A stretch of DNA of 64,000 bases from an uncultured Stenotrophomonas sp. (lineage in GTDB: Bacteria; Pseudomonadota; Gammaproteobacteria; Xanthomonadales; Xanthomonadaceae). Positions 17,927 through 27,584 of this stretch are shown here, one piece after another. The position numbers and the translations under genes were made by a program. The stretch spans positions 2,770,501 to 2,834,500 of the forward strand of contig FLTS01000001.1 of assembly GCA_900078405.1 (NCBI GenBank), written 5' to 3'. The notes beneath the pieces were generated by a model. It was not told where the DNA came from and did not search any database. It saw nothing but the letters and a program-made list of their open reading frames with translations. How positions within the stretch are numbered: position 1 is the stretch's first letter; each line of letters begins with the position of its first letter.

Positions 17927-19404
17927 TCACACCGTGCGCGAGAAGTGGGGGGTTGCCGTGGCGGCAGCAGTGGTGGGCAGGTAGCGGTCGAAGCACATGG
18001 CGATGATACGCAACAGCAGCCGTCCCCGCGAGGTGGTGCGCAGGCTGCCCTCGTCCAGTTCCACCAGCCCGTCCTCGCGAAGCGGTTGCAGGCGTTGCAG
18101 GGCCTCGGCGAAATACTGGCGGAAATCGATCACGTGGCGGCGGCCAAGGTCGCCGTAGTCCAGCGCGCCGTGGCACATCAGCTGCTGGATCACGTCGGCA
18201 CGGATCACGTCGTCCTCTTCCAGGCGCATGCCGCGCCACACCGGCAGGTGGCCCTGGTCGATGGCCTTCTCCCAGCTGAGCAGGTCGCGCGGGTTCTGGC
18301 TGAAACTCGGGCCGATATGGCTGATGGCGCTCACTCCCAGCCCCAGCAGGTCGCTTTCGGCGTGGGTGGTGTAGCCCATGAAGTTGCGGTGCAGGCTGCC
18401 GTTGCGCTGGGCCACCGCCAGGCTGTCGCCGGGCAGGGCGAAATGGTCCATGCCGATGTAGACGTAGCCGGCTTCGCCGAGCTTGTCGATGGCGCATTGC
18501 AGCAGGGCCAGCTTGGTTTCGGGCGTCGGCAGATCCTCGGCGTTGATGCGCTGCTGCGGGCGGAACATCGACGGCAGGTGCGCATAACTGTAGATCGCCA
18601 GCCGGTCCGGGCGCGCTTCCAGGGTGATGTCCAGGGTGCGCGAGAAGCCGGCGATGCTCTGCTTGGGCAGGCCGTAGATCAGGTCCATGTCTACCAATGC
18701 GCCGAGTCATTCGCGCGCACGCTGGAACAGGTATGCGGGGGCAGGCCGTAGATCAGGTCCACGTTGACCGACTGCAGGCCGTGCCGGCGGCAGGCGTCGA
18801 TGATGTCCAGCGTCTGTTCCACGCTCTGGATGCGGTTGACCGCGCGCTGCACCTCCGGGTCGAAATCCTGCACGCCGAGGCTGGCGCGGTTGAAGCCGGC
18901 CGCGGCCAGCTCGCCGACTTCTTCGGGGGTGATGAAGCGCGGGTCCAGCTCGATCGAGCAGTCCAGCCGCTGCGGCGCGGCGAAGGAGAAGTGCCGGCGC
19001 AGCACGTCCATCACTTCGGCGATCTGCGCCGGTGACAGGAAGTTGGGGGTGCCGCCGCCGAAGTGCACCTGCTCGACGTCGCGGTCGCGGTCGAACAGCG
19101 TGGAGGTCAGCGCCACCTCGCGGTACAGCCGGGTCAGGTAGGTGGCGCCGCGCGCGGTGTCGCGGGTGATGATGCGGTTGCAGCCGCAGTAGAAGCAGGG
19201 GCTGGTGCAGAAGGGGATGTGCAGGTACAGGGACAATGGCCGCGGGATCGGATCGCCATTGCTGATGGCGGCCATCTGCCGCAGGTCGGCCTCACCGAAC
19301 GTCGAGGAGAACTGCGGCGCGGTCGGGTAGGAGGTATAGCGTGGCCCCGGCGTGTCGTAGCGCCGCAGCAGCTCGGGGTCGAACAGGGAGGAAAGGCTGG
19401 CCAT
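17927..19404 (-). pseudogene. hemN: Oxygen-independent coproporphyrinogen III oxidase, disrupted by a 74-bp insertion
   Basis: HemN is the radical-SAM enzyme that converts coproporphyrinogen III to protoporphyrinogen IX without oxygen. The N-terminal part (from ATG 19404) has the cluster motif C66-x3-C70-x2-C73 and GGGTPNFL, and reads normally to NVDLIYGLP; it then runs into PHTCSSVRANDSAHW and a stop near 18703. The C-terminal part resumes, in another frame, at DLIYGLPKQSIAGFSRT and ends at 17927. Removing exactly 74 bp between two 23-bp direct repeats (18665-18687, 18739-18761) restores one frame of 467 residues, the expected length. As given, the gene cannot make the full enzyme. An FNR-type box lies 36 bp upstream. 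Confidence 0.9.
18665..18761. repeat. 23-bp direct repeats flanking a 51-bp insert inside hemN
   Basis: The two identical 23-bp copies (18665-18687 and 18739-18761) encode the DLIYGLP region of hemN on the minus strand. The 51 bp between them, read on the plus strand from 18689, encode YQCAESFARTLEQVC, which aligns with the local KQSIAGFSRTLDITL that follows DLIYGLP. The insert is therefore an inverted piece of a different hemN-like gene. Confidence 0.85.
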
Positions 19405-19439
19405 GCCCGGCAGACTAGGTGCGGGCGCCGGGGTTGTCC

Positions 19440-19453
19440 TTGACATGGGTCAA
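19440..19453 (-). promoter_or_regulatory. FNR/ANR-type box upstream of hemN
   Basis: TTGAC-ATGG-GTCAA, a perfect palindrome, centred 42 bp before the hemN start codon. hemN is a known ANR target in Pseudomonas. The box also lies 79 bp upstream of the divergent aroE. Confidence 0.85.
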
Positions 19454-19531
19454 TCGAGGGCGCCGCCGGGCCTTGCGTGGCGCGCGCTAGAATCGACCGG
19501 GACGCGATTCCAGACCATGCAAAGGAGCCCC

Positions 19532-20380
19532 ATGAGCGCCGCCCGCCATGCCGTTTTCGGCCAGCCCATCGCCCACTCGCAGTCGCCGCATATCCATGCC
19601 GCTTTTGCCAGGGCGCAGGGCATCGCGCTGGACTACCGCGCCATCGAAGCGTCGCCGCAGGATTTCGCCGCGGCGCTGGAGGCGTTCGCCGCCGATGGCG
19701 GTGCCGGGGCCAATGTCACCCTGCCGCACAAGGAAGCGGCGTTCGCGCTGTGCGCCACCACCACTTCGCGCGCGCACCGGGCCGGTGCGGTCAACACCCT
19801 GCTGCGCAAGGGCGATGGCTGGCATGGCGACAACACCGACGGCATCGGCCTGGTACGCGACCTCACCGGCCGCCACGGCCTGGACCTGCGCGGCCGCCGT
19901 GTGCTGCTGCTGGGCGCCGGCGGTGCCGCCCGCGGGGTTGCTCCGGCGCTGCTGGATGCCGGCATCCTCGAACTGGTCGTCGCCAACCGTACCCCGGCCC
20001 GTGCCGATGCGCTGGTCGATGCGATGGCCGAACCTGGGCGCGCGATTTCGGCCTATTGGGAGGACCTGCGCGAGCAGGGCGATTTCGAACTGGTCATCAA
20101 TGCCACTTCCGCCGGCCGCGACAAGGGCGCCGCGTTCCAGTTGCCGCTGTCGCTGGTCAACAGCCTCACCACCGCGGTGGACCTGAACTACGGCGGTGCG
20201 GCGATCGCCTTCCTGGCGTGGGCGCGCGCGGCCGGCTGCCGCAACAGCTTCGACGGGCTGGGCATGCTGGTCGAGCAGGCGGCCGAGAGCTTCCGGCTGT
20301 GGCACGGCGTGCGTCCGGACACCGATGCGGTCTACGCCGAACTGCGCGAGCGCGCCAGCACGCTGGTCACGGCGGATTGA
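19532..20380 (+). CDS. aroE: Shikimate dehydrogenase
   Basis: AroE reduces 3-dehydroshikimate to shikimate with NADPH in aromatic amino acid synthesis. The 282-residue product has the substrate site ([25 protein letters not shown] with the catalytic lysine, NTDGIGL), the nucleotide-binding [11 protein letters not shown] and the NRTPARA loop that favours NADP. AAGGAG at 19522-19527 sits four bases before ATG 19532, which is where homologs start. Divergent from hemN. Confidence 0.96.
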   Translation: MSAARHAVFGQPIAHSQSPHIHAAFARAQGIALDYRAIEASPQDFAAALEAFAADGGAGANVTLPHKEAAFALCATTTSRAHRAGAVNTLLRKGDGWHGDNTDGIGLVRDLTGRHGLDLRGRRVLLLGAGGAARGVAPALLDAGILELVVANRTPARADALVDAMAEPGRAISAYWEDLREQGDFELVINATSAGRDKGAAFQLPLSLVNSLTTAVDLNYGGAAIAFLAWARAAGCRNSFDGLGMLVEQAAESFRLWHGVRPDTDAVYAELRERASTLVTAD

Positions 20381-20385
20381 GCGGC

Positions 20386-20739
20386 ATGGACAACACGCAC
20401 TTGCTGTCCACGCTGCTGGTGTCGATCGGCTACCGCCTGCCGGTGCTGATCGCGCTGGGCGTGGCACTGGTGCTGCTGGGCGGCGCCCCGAAGGCGCTGG
20501 CGCGCACCGCGGCACTGTGGGCCTTGTCGCTGCTGATGGCGGCGACGCTGCTGGGCGGGGTGCTGTCGGTGCTGCCGCTGCTGATGATCGCCGCCGGCGA
20601 TTTCGACCGCATCGGCGTGCTCAACACCATGCTGGGCGCGGCCCACTTCGCGTTGTCGCTGCTGGAGGCGGCCGGCTTCGTGCTGCTGGCCTGGGCGCTG
20701 GTGCGGGCGCTGCGCGGAAACGCCGCCGGGCAATGTTGA
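20386..20739 (+). CDS. Small membrane protein downstream of aroE
   Basis: A 117-residue protein with about four hydrophobic helices and few charged residues. It starts five bases after the aroE stop and is likely cotranscribed. No family was recognised. Base and codon use match its neighbours, which supports a real gene. Confidence 0.6.
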   Translation: MDNTHLLSTLLVSIGYRLPVLIALGVALVLLGGAPKALARTAALWALSLLMAATLLGGVLSVLPLLMIAAGDFDRIGVLNTMLGAAHFALSLLEAAGFVLLAWALVRALRGNAAGQC

Positions 20740-20811
20740 ACCGGCGGGGTCGGCGGCCGTGCGCGGGTATGGGAAAATGCCGGCCATGAACGGAGCAGGC
20801 GGCGGATCGGC

Positions 20812-22911
20812 GTGACGGAGAAGGTGGAAGCGCCGCGGGCGTTGACCGAAGAGGTGAAGACGGCCATCCGCGACGCCTATGCGAAGCTGCAGGCCAATAC
20901 CCCCGGCTTCAGCACGCGCCGCTCGCAGAGCCAGATGATCGGAGTGGCCTCGCGCGCGCTGGCCACCGGCGGGGTGGGCGTGGTCGAGGCGCCGACCGGC
21001 GTCGGCAAGAGCCTGGGCTATCTCACCGCAGGCGTGCCGATTGCCTTGGCGTCGAAGAAGAAGCTGGTCATCAGCACCGGCACGGTGGCGCTGCAGTCGC
21101 AGCTGGTCGAGCGCGACATCCCCAATTTCCTCAAGGCCACCGGCTTGCAGGCCACGGTGGCGCTGGCCAAGGGCCGCACCCGCTACCTGTGCACCCGCAA
21201 CGCCGCCGAGGCGCAGGGCGAGGGCGCGCAGGAGGGCATGTTCGGCGACGAAGTGCTGCTGCACGACCGGCCATTGGCGCCGATCGAGATGGACGTGGCC
21301 GGCAAGCTGGTGCGCGCCTTCGGCGAAGGCCGCTGGAACGGCGACCTCGACAACGCGCCGGAAAACGTCACCCTGGGCCTGCGCCTGCGCATCACCACGC
21401 CGGCCTCGGGCTGTGCCGGCCGCCGCTGCGCGTACTCGGCGCAATGCCCGGTGCTGCGCGCGCGCAGCGAGGTGCGCGAGGCGCAGATCGTGGTCACCAA
21501 CCACGCCTTGCTGCTGTCGGCGCTGTCCATCGGCGAGAGCGACAACGGCCAGCCGCTGATCGCACCGCCCGGCGACATGCTGCTGGTGCTGGACGAAGGC
21601 CACCACGTCGGCAACGTCGCCATCGACCAGGGCGCGGCCAGCCTGCCGCTGGACGACATGGCGCGGCGCACCGGGCGCCTGCAGATCCTGATTGCCGCCG
21701 CCTACCGCGCGGTGGACAAGGACAAGCTTGGCAACCTGCTGCCGAACGAGGCCATCGAGGTCGCCGCGCGCGTCAGCAAGCTGCTCAAGGCCTTCGCCGA
21801 TGGCATCGCGCAGGTGTGGACGCCGGCGCCGGACGAGCGCGAGCCGCTGTGGCGCGCGGCCAACGGCCGCCTGCCGGAAGCGTGGAAGCAGCCCATCGAG
21901 GAACTGGCCGACGAGACCCGCAGCCTGCTCAACTGGGCCACCGCCGCGACCTCGCAGGTCGCCAAGGCCAAGCCGGAGGACGCCGGCCACGAGCGCCTGC
22001 AACGCAGCCTCGGCATGGCACTGGAGATGATCCAGCAGCAGTACGACCTGTGGGCCGGCTGGCGCCGCGAGGACAAGGAAGGGCAGCCGCCGATGGCGCG
22101 CTGGATCACGCTCACCCGCGACGGCGAACACATGCTGCACTGCTCGCCGGTATCGGCGGCGATGGTGCTGCGCAAGCTGCTGTGGGACGAGGTGGATTCG
22201 GTGGTGATGACCTCGGCCACGCTCACCGGCGGCGGCGATTTCCAGTCATTGGCGATCGACAACGGCATCCCCGCGGAGGCGGAAATGGTGTCGCTGGCCT
22301 CGCCGTTCGACCTGCCCAACCAGGCGCAGCTGGTGGTGCCGCCGTTCCCGGTGACGCCGGACGACCGTGAGCGTCACCCGAAGGAAGTGGCCAGATACCT
22401 CGCCGCCGAGCTGGACTGGGACAAGGGCAGCATGGTGCTGTTCACCTCGCGCTGGAAGATGGAGAAGGTGGCCGAATTGATGCCGGCGACCTTGCGCAAG
22501 AAGGTGCTGGTGCAGGGCGAGGGCGCCAAGCAGAAAATGATCGACGAACACCTGCGCCGCACCGCCGCCGGCGAGGGCTCGGTGCTGTTCGGGCTCAATT
22601 CGTTCGGCGAGGGGCTGGACCTGCCGGGCGAGGCCTGTACCACGGTGGTCATCACCCAGGTGCCGTTCGCGGTGCCGACCGACCCGCAGACTTCGACGCT
22701 GAGCGAGTGGTTCGAGAGCCGCGGGCTGAACTCGTTCAACCTGATCGCGATCCCGCACGCGCTGCGCACGCTGACCCAGTTCGCAGGGCGCCTGATCCGC
22801 ACTTCCACCGATAGCGGCCGCGTCATCATCCTCGACTCGCGGCTGCTCACGCGGCGCTACGGCAAGCGCATCATCGACGCGCTGCCGCCGTTCAAGCGGG
22901 TGATCGGGTAG
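20812..22911 (+). CDS. dinG: ATP-dependent helicase DinG
   Basis: A superfamily 2 helicase of the XPD/DinG group that unwinds DNA, including R-loops and replication-transcription conflicts. The 699-residue product has Walker A EAPTGVGKS (59-67), the DEAH-like box D261-E-G-H, and iron-sulfur cysteines in RYLCTRNAA and SGCAGRRCAYSAQC. C-terminal helicase motifs include LFTSRW, NSFGEGLDLPG and the QFAGRLIR motif VI. GTG at 20812 is chosen as the start; there is no ATG until well inside the domain. Confidence 0.94.
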   Translation: MTEKVEAPRALTEEVKTAIRDAYAKLQANTPGFSTRRSQSQMIGVASRALATGGVGVVEAPTGVGKSLGYLTAGVPIALASKKKLVISTGTVALQSQLVERDIPNFLKATGLQATVALAKGRTRYLCTRNAAEAQGEGAQEGMFGDEVLLHDRPLAPIEMDVAGKLVRAFGEGRWNGDLDNAPENVTLGLRLRITTPASGCAGRRCAYSAQCPVLRARSEVREAQIVVTNHALLLSALSIGESDNGQPLIAPPGDMLLVLDEGHHVGNVAIDQGAASLPLDDMARRTGRLQILIAAAYRAVDKDKLGNLLPNEAIEVAARVSKLLKAFADGIAQVWTPAPDEREPLWRAANGRLPEAWKQPIEELADETRSLLNWATAATSQVAKAKPEDAGHERLQRSLGMALEMIQQQYDLWAGWRREDKEGQPPMARWITLTRDGEHMLHCSPVSAAMVLRKLLWDEVDSVVMTSATLTGGGDFQSLAIDNGIPAEAEMVSLASPFDLPNQAQLVVPPFPVTPDDRERHPKEVARYLAAELDWDKGSMVLFTSRWKMEKVAELMPATLRKKVLVQGEGAKQKMIDEHLRRTAAGEGSVLFGLNSFGEGLDLPGEACTTVVITQVPFAVPTDPQTSTLSEWFESRGLNSFNLIAIPHALRTLTQFAGRLIRTSTDSGRVIILDSRLLTRRYGKRIIDALPPFKRVIG

Positions 22912-22969
22912 GGCGCAGGAGCGTGCACGTGGAAGGTATGGAGCGGGCGGTGCCGGCCGCCGGCCGGTA

Positions 22970-23233
22970 CTACTCCTCGCGCTTGTTCAGCGCCGAGGTC
23001 ACCGCCGCGGCGTCCTCGCGCGACAGGAACAGGTATTCCAGCTCGCAGCCGCCGAACTTGTCTTCCAGGTCGTGCATGCGCACCGGGTGGTTGCCGAAGC
23101 GGTAATGCCGGCTGCCGTTGTCGGCGTCCTCGATCAGGTAGACGCCGAACGACGGCGGGTTGGTCAGGGTGCCTTCCAGCTTGACGGCCGAAGGGTCGAT
23201 GGCGCGCTGGATGAGGTCTTCGAGATCGGTCAT
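22970..23233 (-). CDS. Hypothetical protein downstream of a long C/G tract
   Basis: An 87-residue soluble protein (MTDLEDLIQRAIDP ... YLFLSREDAAAVTSALNKREE), acidic, without signal peptide or membrane segment. I do not recognise a family, though it reads like a conserved protein with a short beta-rich core. The start is the ATG at 23233. A run of eleven G (C on the coding strand) at 23252-23262 lies 19 bases upstream and is inside an in-frame extension that would begin at 23278. Confidence 0.6.
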   Translation of the reverse strand: MTDLEDLIQRAIDPSAVKLEGTLTNPPSFGVYLIEDADNGSRHYRFGNHPVRMHDLEDKFGGCELEYLFLSREDAAAVTSALNKREE

Positions 23234-23251
23234 GGCGTTGCGTAACGGAGC

Positions 23252-23262
23252 GGGGGGGGGGG
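23252..23262. repeat. G11 homopolymer tract
   Basis: Eleven consecutive G just upstream of the 87-residue gene. Tracts of this length slip easily during replication; here a change in length would alter promoter/leader spacing or the frame of the longer alternative N-terminus. Confidence 0.8.
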
Positions 23263-23404
23263 CGTGATTTCCGGGCAAGTGGAATCGTTGTCGGGGCCGG
23301 CGTCAATGCCTTTGGCGTTCCGGCCGGCGACGGGGCACGGGAACCCGGGCCTGCCGCTCCGATAGCGGCCTGCCGGAAGCGGGCTTGAGGGATGGGCGGA
23401 TGCG

Positions 23405-23435
23405 CCGCCCCCGCAGGCAGGCCGCCTGCGGGGCG
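23405..23435. terminator. GC-rich hairpin after the amino acid permease gene
   Basis: A stem of about 12 bp (CCGCCCCGCAGG-type arms) lies immediately after the permease stop codon. It lacks a clear T-run on the minus strand, so its role as terminator is likely but not certain. Confidence 0.5.
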
Positions 23436-23438
23436 GTT

Positions 23439-24815
23439 TCAGCCCCTGCGCAGGCGCCGTGCCAGGCCGCTGGCCACGGCGATGGCGGCGGTCAGCGCGG
23501 CCATCGACAGGAACTGCACGCGGGTGGCGGCGGTGCCGAGCAGCAGCACGAAGATCAGCGCCAGGATCGCCAGCGCCAGCACCGTCAGGTACGGGAAGCC
23601 GGCCATGCGGAACGGTAGCGGGGTACCGTTGCGCTCGGCGCGGCGGCGCAGGATCAGCTGCGAAACCAGGGTGATGGTCCACACCAGCAGGCAGGTCGAG
23701 CCGACCACGTTCAGCAGCACCGGCAGCACGCGGGCCGGATACAGCAGCTCCAGCACGGTGGCGGCGAAGCCGAACAGCACGCTGGCCAGCACTGCCGGCA
23801 CCGGCACCTGGCGGGCACTGACCCGTGCCAGTCCGCGCGGTGCTTCGCCGCGCGCGGCCAGCGAATGGATCATGCGCGAGGCGCCGTAGAGGTTGGCGTT
23901 GAGCGCCGACAGCAGGGCGATCACCGCGATCACGGTGATCGCGGTGGCCGCGCCGGGGATGTTGGCGACCTGCAGCACCGCCGCGAACGGCGACTTCAGC
24001 GCCTCGCTGGTCCACGGCACCACTGCGATGATCACCCCGATCGAGCCGATATAGAACACCAGGATGCGCCAGGCCACGGTGCGGATCGCGCGCGCCAGGC
24101 TGCGCTCGGGGTCCTGGGTTTCGGCGGCGGCCACGGCCACGATCTCGGTGCCGCCGAAGGCGAACACCACCACCAGCAGCGCCGCGCCGACGCCGGCCAG
24201 CCCCTTCGGCGCGAAACCGCCGTGGCCGAGCACGTTGGACAGCCCCGGCGAGGCTGCGCCCGGCAGCAGCCCGGCCAGCAGAGCGATGCCGACCAGGATG
24301 AAGGCGATGATCGCGGCCACCTTGAGGATGGCGAACCAGAATTCGAATTCGCCGTAGTTGCGCACGCCCATCAGGTTGATGGCAGTGAACACCACCATGA
24401 ATGCCAGTGAGGTCAGCGGCACCGACAGCTGCGGCCACAGCGTCGCCAGCAGCCCGGCCGCGCCCACCGATTCGGCGGCGATCACGATCACCAGCTGTAC
24501 CCACCACAGCCAGCCGATGGTGGCCCCGGCGGTAGCGCCCAGCGCGTCGGCGGCGTACACCGAGAATGCGCCGCTGGCTGGCCGGGCCGCGGCCATTTCA
24601 CCCATCGCGTGCATCATGATGATGACCAGCGTGCCGGCGACCAGGTAGGACAGCAGTACCGCCGGGCCGGCGGCCTGGATGCCCACGCCCGAGCCGAGGA
24701 ACAGGCCGGCGCCGATCGCGCTGCCCAGCCCCATCATGATCAGTTGGCGCGGCTTGAGCGCGCGCTCCAGTTTCTGCGACGGCGGGGCGGCTGCAATGGA
24801 CGGATTGGCGGACAT
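23439..24815 (-). CDS. Amino acid permease (APC superfamily)
   Basis: A 458-residue inner-membrane transporter with twelve predicted helices that imports an amino acid with protons. The family signature of the amino acid transporter (AAT) group is near the N-terminus: LKPRQLIMMGLGSAIGAGLF, with the unwound glycine-rich first helix, and FAFGGTEIVAVAAAET in helix 6. The exact substrate cannot be read; GABA, proline or aromatic permeases are all possible. ATG 24815 is used; a very long open frame upstream belongs to the antisense strand of neighbouring genes. Confidence 0.88.
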   Translation of the reverse strand: MSANPSIAAAPPSQKLERALKPRQLIMMGLGSAIGAGLFLGSGVGIQAAGPAVLLSYLVAGTLVIIMMHAMGEMAAARPASGAFSVYAADALGATAGATIGWLWWVQLVIVIAAESVGAAGLLATLWPQLSVPLTSLAFMVVFTAINLMGVRNYGEFEFWFAILKVAAIIAFILVGIALLAGLLPGAASPGLSNVLGHGGFAPKGLAGVGAALLVVVFAFGGTEIVAVAAAETQDPERSLARAIRTVAWRILVFYIGSIGVIIAVVPWTSEALKSPFAAVLQVANIPGAATAITVIAVIALLSALNANLYGASRMIHSLAARGEAPRGLARVSARQVPVPAVLASVLFGFAATVLELLYPARVLPVLLNVVGSTCLLVWTITLVSQLILRRRAERNGTPLPFRMAGFPYLTVLALAILALIFVLLLGTAATRVQFLSMAALTAAIAVASGLARRLRRG

Positions 24816-24995
24816 CGGCAGGCTTCGGGTGGCGGAAAGGGCGACACCATACCGCGTCCGCCGGCGGCGGTGCCTGTTCCGTTGGTTGGGCCGCCACCCC
24901 ACACATTGCGTGCGTTTGCAGCATTTCCGGTTGCGCGGATCGACTAACGTATGCACCTGTTTCTGCAGCCAACGATGGCACCGTTCGAGACCGCA

Positions 24996-26168
24996 ATGAC
25001 CCTCAAGACCCTCAACCCCTTCGATTTGTTCGACGTGCGTTCGCTGCTGAGCGAGGAGGAACGCGCGGTGCAGGATTCCGTTGCCCGCTTCACCGACGAA
25101 CGGGTGCTGCCGATCATCGGCGACTGCTTCGACCAGGGCCGCTTCCCGACCGAGTTGATCCCCGAGATCGCCGACATGGGCCTGCTCGGCAGCTCGCTGC
25201 CGGAGCAGTACGGCGGCGCCGGCCTCAATGGCGTCAGCTACGGCCTGATCTGCCAGGAACTGGAGCGCGGCGATTCCGGCCTGCGCAGCTTCGTCAGTGT
25301 GCAGAGCTCGCTGTGCATGTACCCGATCTATGCCTATGGCTCGGAGGAACAGCGCCTGCGCTGGCTGCCGGACATGGCGCGCGGCAAGGTCATCGGCTGC
25401 TTCGGCCTGACCGAGGCGCACGGCGGTTCCGACCCCGCGAGCATGAAGACCCGCGCGGTGAAGGACGGCGGCGACTGGGTCATCAATGGCTCCAAGATGT
25501 GGATCACCAACGGCCCGGTGGCCGACATCGCCATCGTCTGGGCCAACACCGACGACGGCGTGCAGGGTTTCGTGGTCGAGAAGGGCACGCCGGGTTTCAG
25601 CGCGCAGGAGATCAAGCACAAGATGAGCCTGCGGGCCTCGTCCACCGGCGCGCTGTTCTTCGACAACGTACGCGTGCCCGACGGCAACCGCCTGCCCAAC
25701 GTGAAGGGGCTGAAGGGCCCGCTGGGCTGCCTCACCCAGGCCCGCTATGGCATCAGCTGGGGCCCGGTGGGCGCGGCGATCGCCTGTCTGCAGGAAGTGC
25801 TGGCCTACACCAAGGAGCGCATCCTGTTCGGCCGTCCGGTCGCGGCCACCCAGAGCGCGCAGATCAAGATGGCCGAGATGGCCCGCCGCATCACCACCGG
25901 GCAGCTGCTCGCCCTGCAGCTGGGTCGTTTGAAGGACGCCGGCGACCTGCTGCCGCAGCAGGTGTCGCTGGCCAAGTGGAACAACTGCCGCATGGCCATC
26001 GACATCGCCCGCGAATGCCGCGACCTGCTCGGCGGCGCCGGCATCACCACCGAGCATGGCGCTATCCGCCACGCGCTGAACCTGGAATCGGTCATCACCT
26101 ACGAGGGCACCGAGACCGTGCACCAGCTGGTGATCGGCCGCGAGCTGACCGGCATCAACGCGTTCTGA
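24996..26168 (+). CDS. gcdH: Glutaryl-CoA dehydrogenase
   Basis: A flavin acyl-CoA dehydrogenase that oxidises and decarboxylates glutaryl-CoA to crotonyl-CoA in lysine and tryptophan breakdown. The 390-residue product shows FGLTEAHGGSDPASM, WITNGPVADIAIVWA and ARYGISWGPVGAA, the last typical of glutaryl-CoA rather than other acyl-CoA dehydrogenases, and the catalytic base E370 in TYEGTETVHQL. I use ATG 24996; in-frame ATGs at 24951 and 24975 would only add residues outside the fold. It is followed by a RIO kinase gene in the same direction. Confidence 0.93.
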   Translation: MTLKTLNPFDLFDVRSLLSEEERAVQDSVARFTDERVLPIIGDCFDQGRFPTELIPEIADMGLLGSSLPEQYGGAGLNGVSYGLICQELERGDSGLRSFVSVQSSLCMYPIYAYGSEEQRLRWLPDMARGKVIGCFGLTEAHGGSDPASMKTRAVKDGGDWVINGSKMWITNGPVADIAIVWANTDDGVQGFVVEKGTPGFSAQEIKHKMSLRASSTGALFFDNVRVPDGNRLPNVKGLKGPLGCLTQARYGISWGPVGAAIACLQEVLAYTKERILFGRPVAATQSAQIKMAEMARRITTGQLLALQLGRLKDAGDLLPQQVSLAKWNNCRMAIDIARECRDLLGGAGITTEHGAIRHALNLESVITYEGTETVHQLVIGRELTGINAF

Positions 26169-26225
26169 GCAACGTGGCGGCCCGCAGGCGACAATGCGGG
26201 CCGCCCATCGCCTTGCCGGAACATA

Positions 26226-27089
26226 GTGAAGACACCCCCGCAACTGCAGGTCCTGATCGACGACGGCGTCATCGACGAAGTGCTGCGCCCGCTCAAGAGC
26301 GGCAAGGAGGCGGCGGTCTACGTCGTCCGCAGCGGCGACGAGGTGCGCTGTGCCAAGGTCTACAAGGACATGGCCCAGCGCAGCTTCCAGCAGCGCGTGC
26401 AGTACCAGGAAGGACGCAAGGTGCGTGGCAGCCGCGAAGCCCGCGCCATCGGCAAGGCCAGCAAGTACGGCCGCAGGCAGCAGGAAACGGCGTGGAAGAA
26501 CACCGAGGTCGATGCGCTGTACCAGCTGCGCGAGGCCGGCGTGCGCGTGCCCGAGCCGTTCGGCTACTTCCACGGCGTGCTGGTGATGGAGCTGGTCACC
26601 GATGCCGACGGTTTCAGCGCCGCGCGGCTGGGCGAGGTGGAACTGGACGCCGCGCAGGCCCGCCGCTTCCATGCGGTGCTGGTGCAGCAGGTCAAGCTGA
26701 TGCTGTGCTGCGGGCTGATCCACGGCGACCTGTCGGCCTACAACGTGCTGGTCGGCCCGGACGGTCCGGTGGTCATCGACTTCCCGCAGGTGGTCAGTGC
26801 CGGCGGCAACAACGCCGCGCGCACCATGCTGCTGCGCGACGTCAACAACCTCACCGCGTGGCTGGGGCGCGCGGCGCCCGAGCTGCTGGACACCTGGTAT
26901 GGCGAGGAAATGTGGGAGTTGTTCCAGGCCGGCGAGCTGCGGCCGGACACCGAGCTCACCGGCGAGTTCACCCCGGAGCTGGGCGCGGTTGACCTGGACA
27001 GCGTCCGTCACGCCATCAACGATGCCCGCGAGGAAGCGCTGATCCGCCAGCAGGGGCGCGAGGCGGCGGCCGCGGAAGAGGATTACTGA
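26226..27089 (+). CDS. RIO1-family serine protein kinase
   Basis: A 287-residue atypical kinase. The nucleotide-binding lysine loop reads [13 protein letters not shown], the hinge is VLVMELV, the catalytic loop is [13 protein letters not shown] (D and N of HxDxxxxN) and the metal-binding segment is VVIDFPQ. RIO1 kinases in eukaryotes and archaea act in ribosome maturation; the bacterial role is not established. GTG 26226 is the only start near the conserved N-terminus. The 3' end overlaps the converging YbjQ-family gene by 7 bp. Confidence 0.9.
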   Translation: MKTPPQLQVLIDDGVIDEVLRPLKSGKEAAVYVVRSGDEVRCAKVYKDMAQRSFQQRVQYQEGRKVRGSREARAIGKASKYGRRQQETAWKNTEVDALYQLREAGVRVPEPFGYFHGVLVMELVTDADGFSAARLGEVELDAAQARRFHAVLVQQVKLMLCCGLIHGDLSAYNVLVGPDGPVVIDFPQVVSAGGNNAARTMLLRDVNNLTAWLGRAAPELLDTWYGEEMWELFQAGELRPDTELTGEFTPELGAVDLDSVRHAINDAREEALIRQQGREAAAAEEDY

Positions 27090-27478
27090 GGGTTGGCGGA
27101 CTGCTGTGGTTCGGCCACGACCGCGGTGCCGTAGCACAGCACCTCGGTGAGCCCGCTCATCAACTCGGTGGCGTCGTAGCGCACGGCGACGATGGCGTTG
27201 GCGCCCAGTTGCCGGGCGTGGGCCACCATGTCGCGGTAGGTTTCCTCGCGCGCCTGTTCGCACAGCTCGGTGTAGATGCTGATGTTGCCGCCGAAAATCG
27301 TCTGCAACCCGCCGAGGAAGTTGCCGACGATGGAGCGCGAGCGCACGGTGATGCCGCGCACCAGGCCGAGGTTGCGGGTGACCCGGTAGCCGGGCAGGTC
27401 CGGCGCGGTGGTCACCATCGTGTCGTTCAATACCGCCGCTGCCGCGCGCATCGAAGAGGAGTTGTACGGGTCGCTCAT
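27083..27478 (-). CDS. YbjQ-family (DUF74) protein
   Basis: A 131-residue protein of the YbjQ/UPF0145 family, which forms pentamers and is described as possibly heavy-metal-binding. Recognisable segments are [38 protein letters not shown] and [13 protein letters not shown] 27478 is used since residues before it are not family-like. It converges on the RIO kinase with overlapping ends. Confidence 0.85.
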   Translation of the reverse strand: MSDPYNSSSMRAAAAVLNDTMVTTAPDLPGYRVTRNLGLVRGITVRSRSIVGNFLGGLQTIFGGNISIYTELCEQAREETYRDMVAHARQLGANAIVAVRYDATELMSGLTEVLCYGTAVVAEPQQSANPQ

Positions 27479-27584
27479 GGGGTCACCCCGGTTGGCCGGC
27501 ATCCGGCGTCTGATGGTGGGGCATGCGGTGTCCGGTTTCCAATCCGCTGGAAATGGCCTGCGTGTTCCGCGGGCCCCGCGCGAT

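Noticed and set aside
24816..27263. Long N-terminal extension of the permease frame on the minus strand
   Set aside because: The extension is antisense to gcdH and the RIO kinase gene; the permease family begins at the ATG at 24815.
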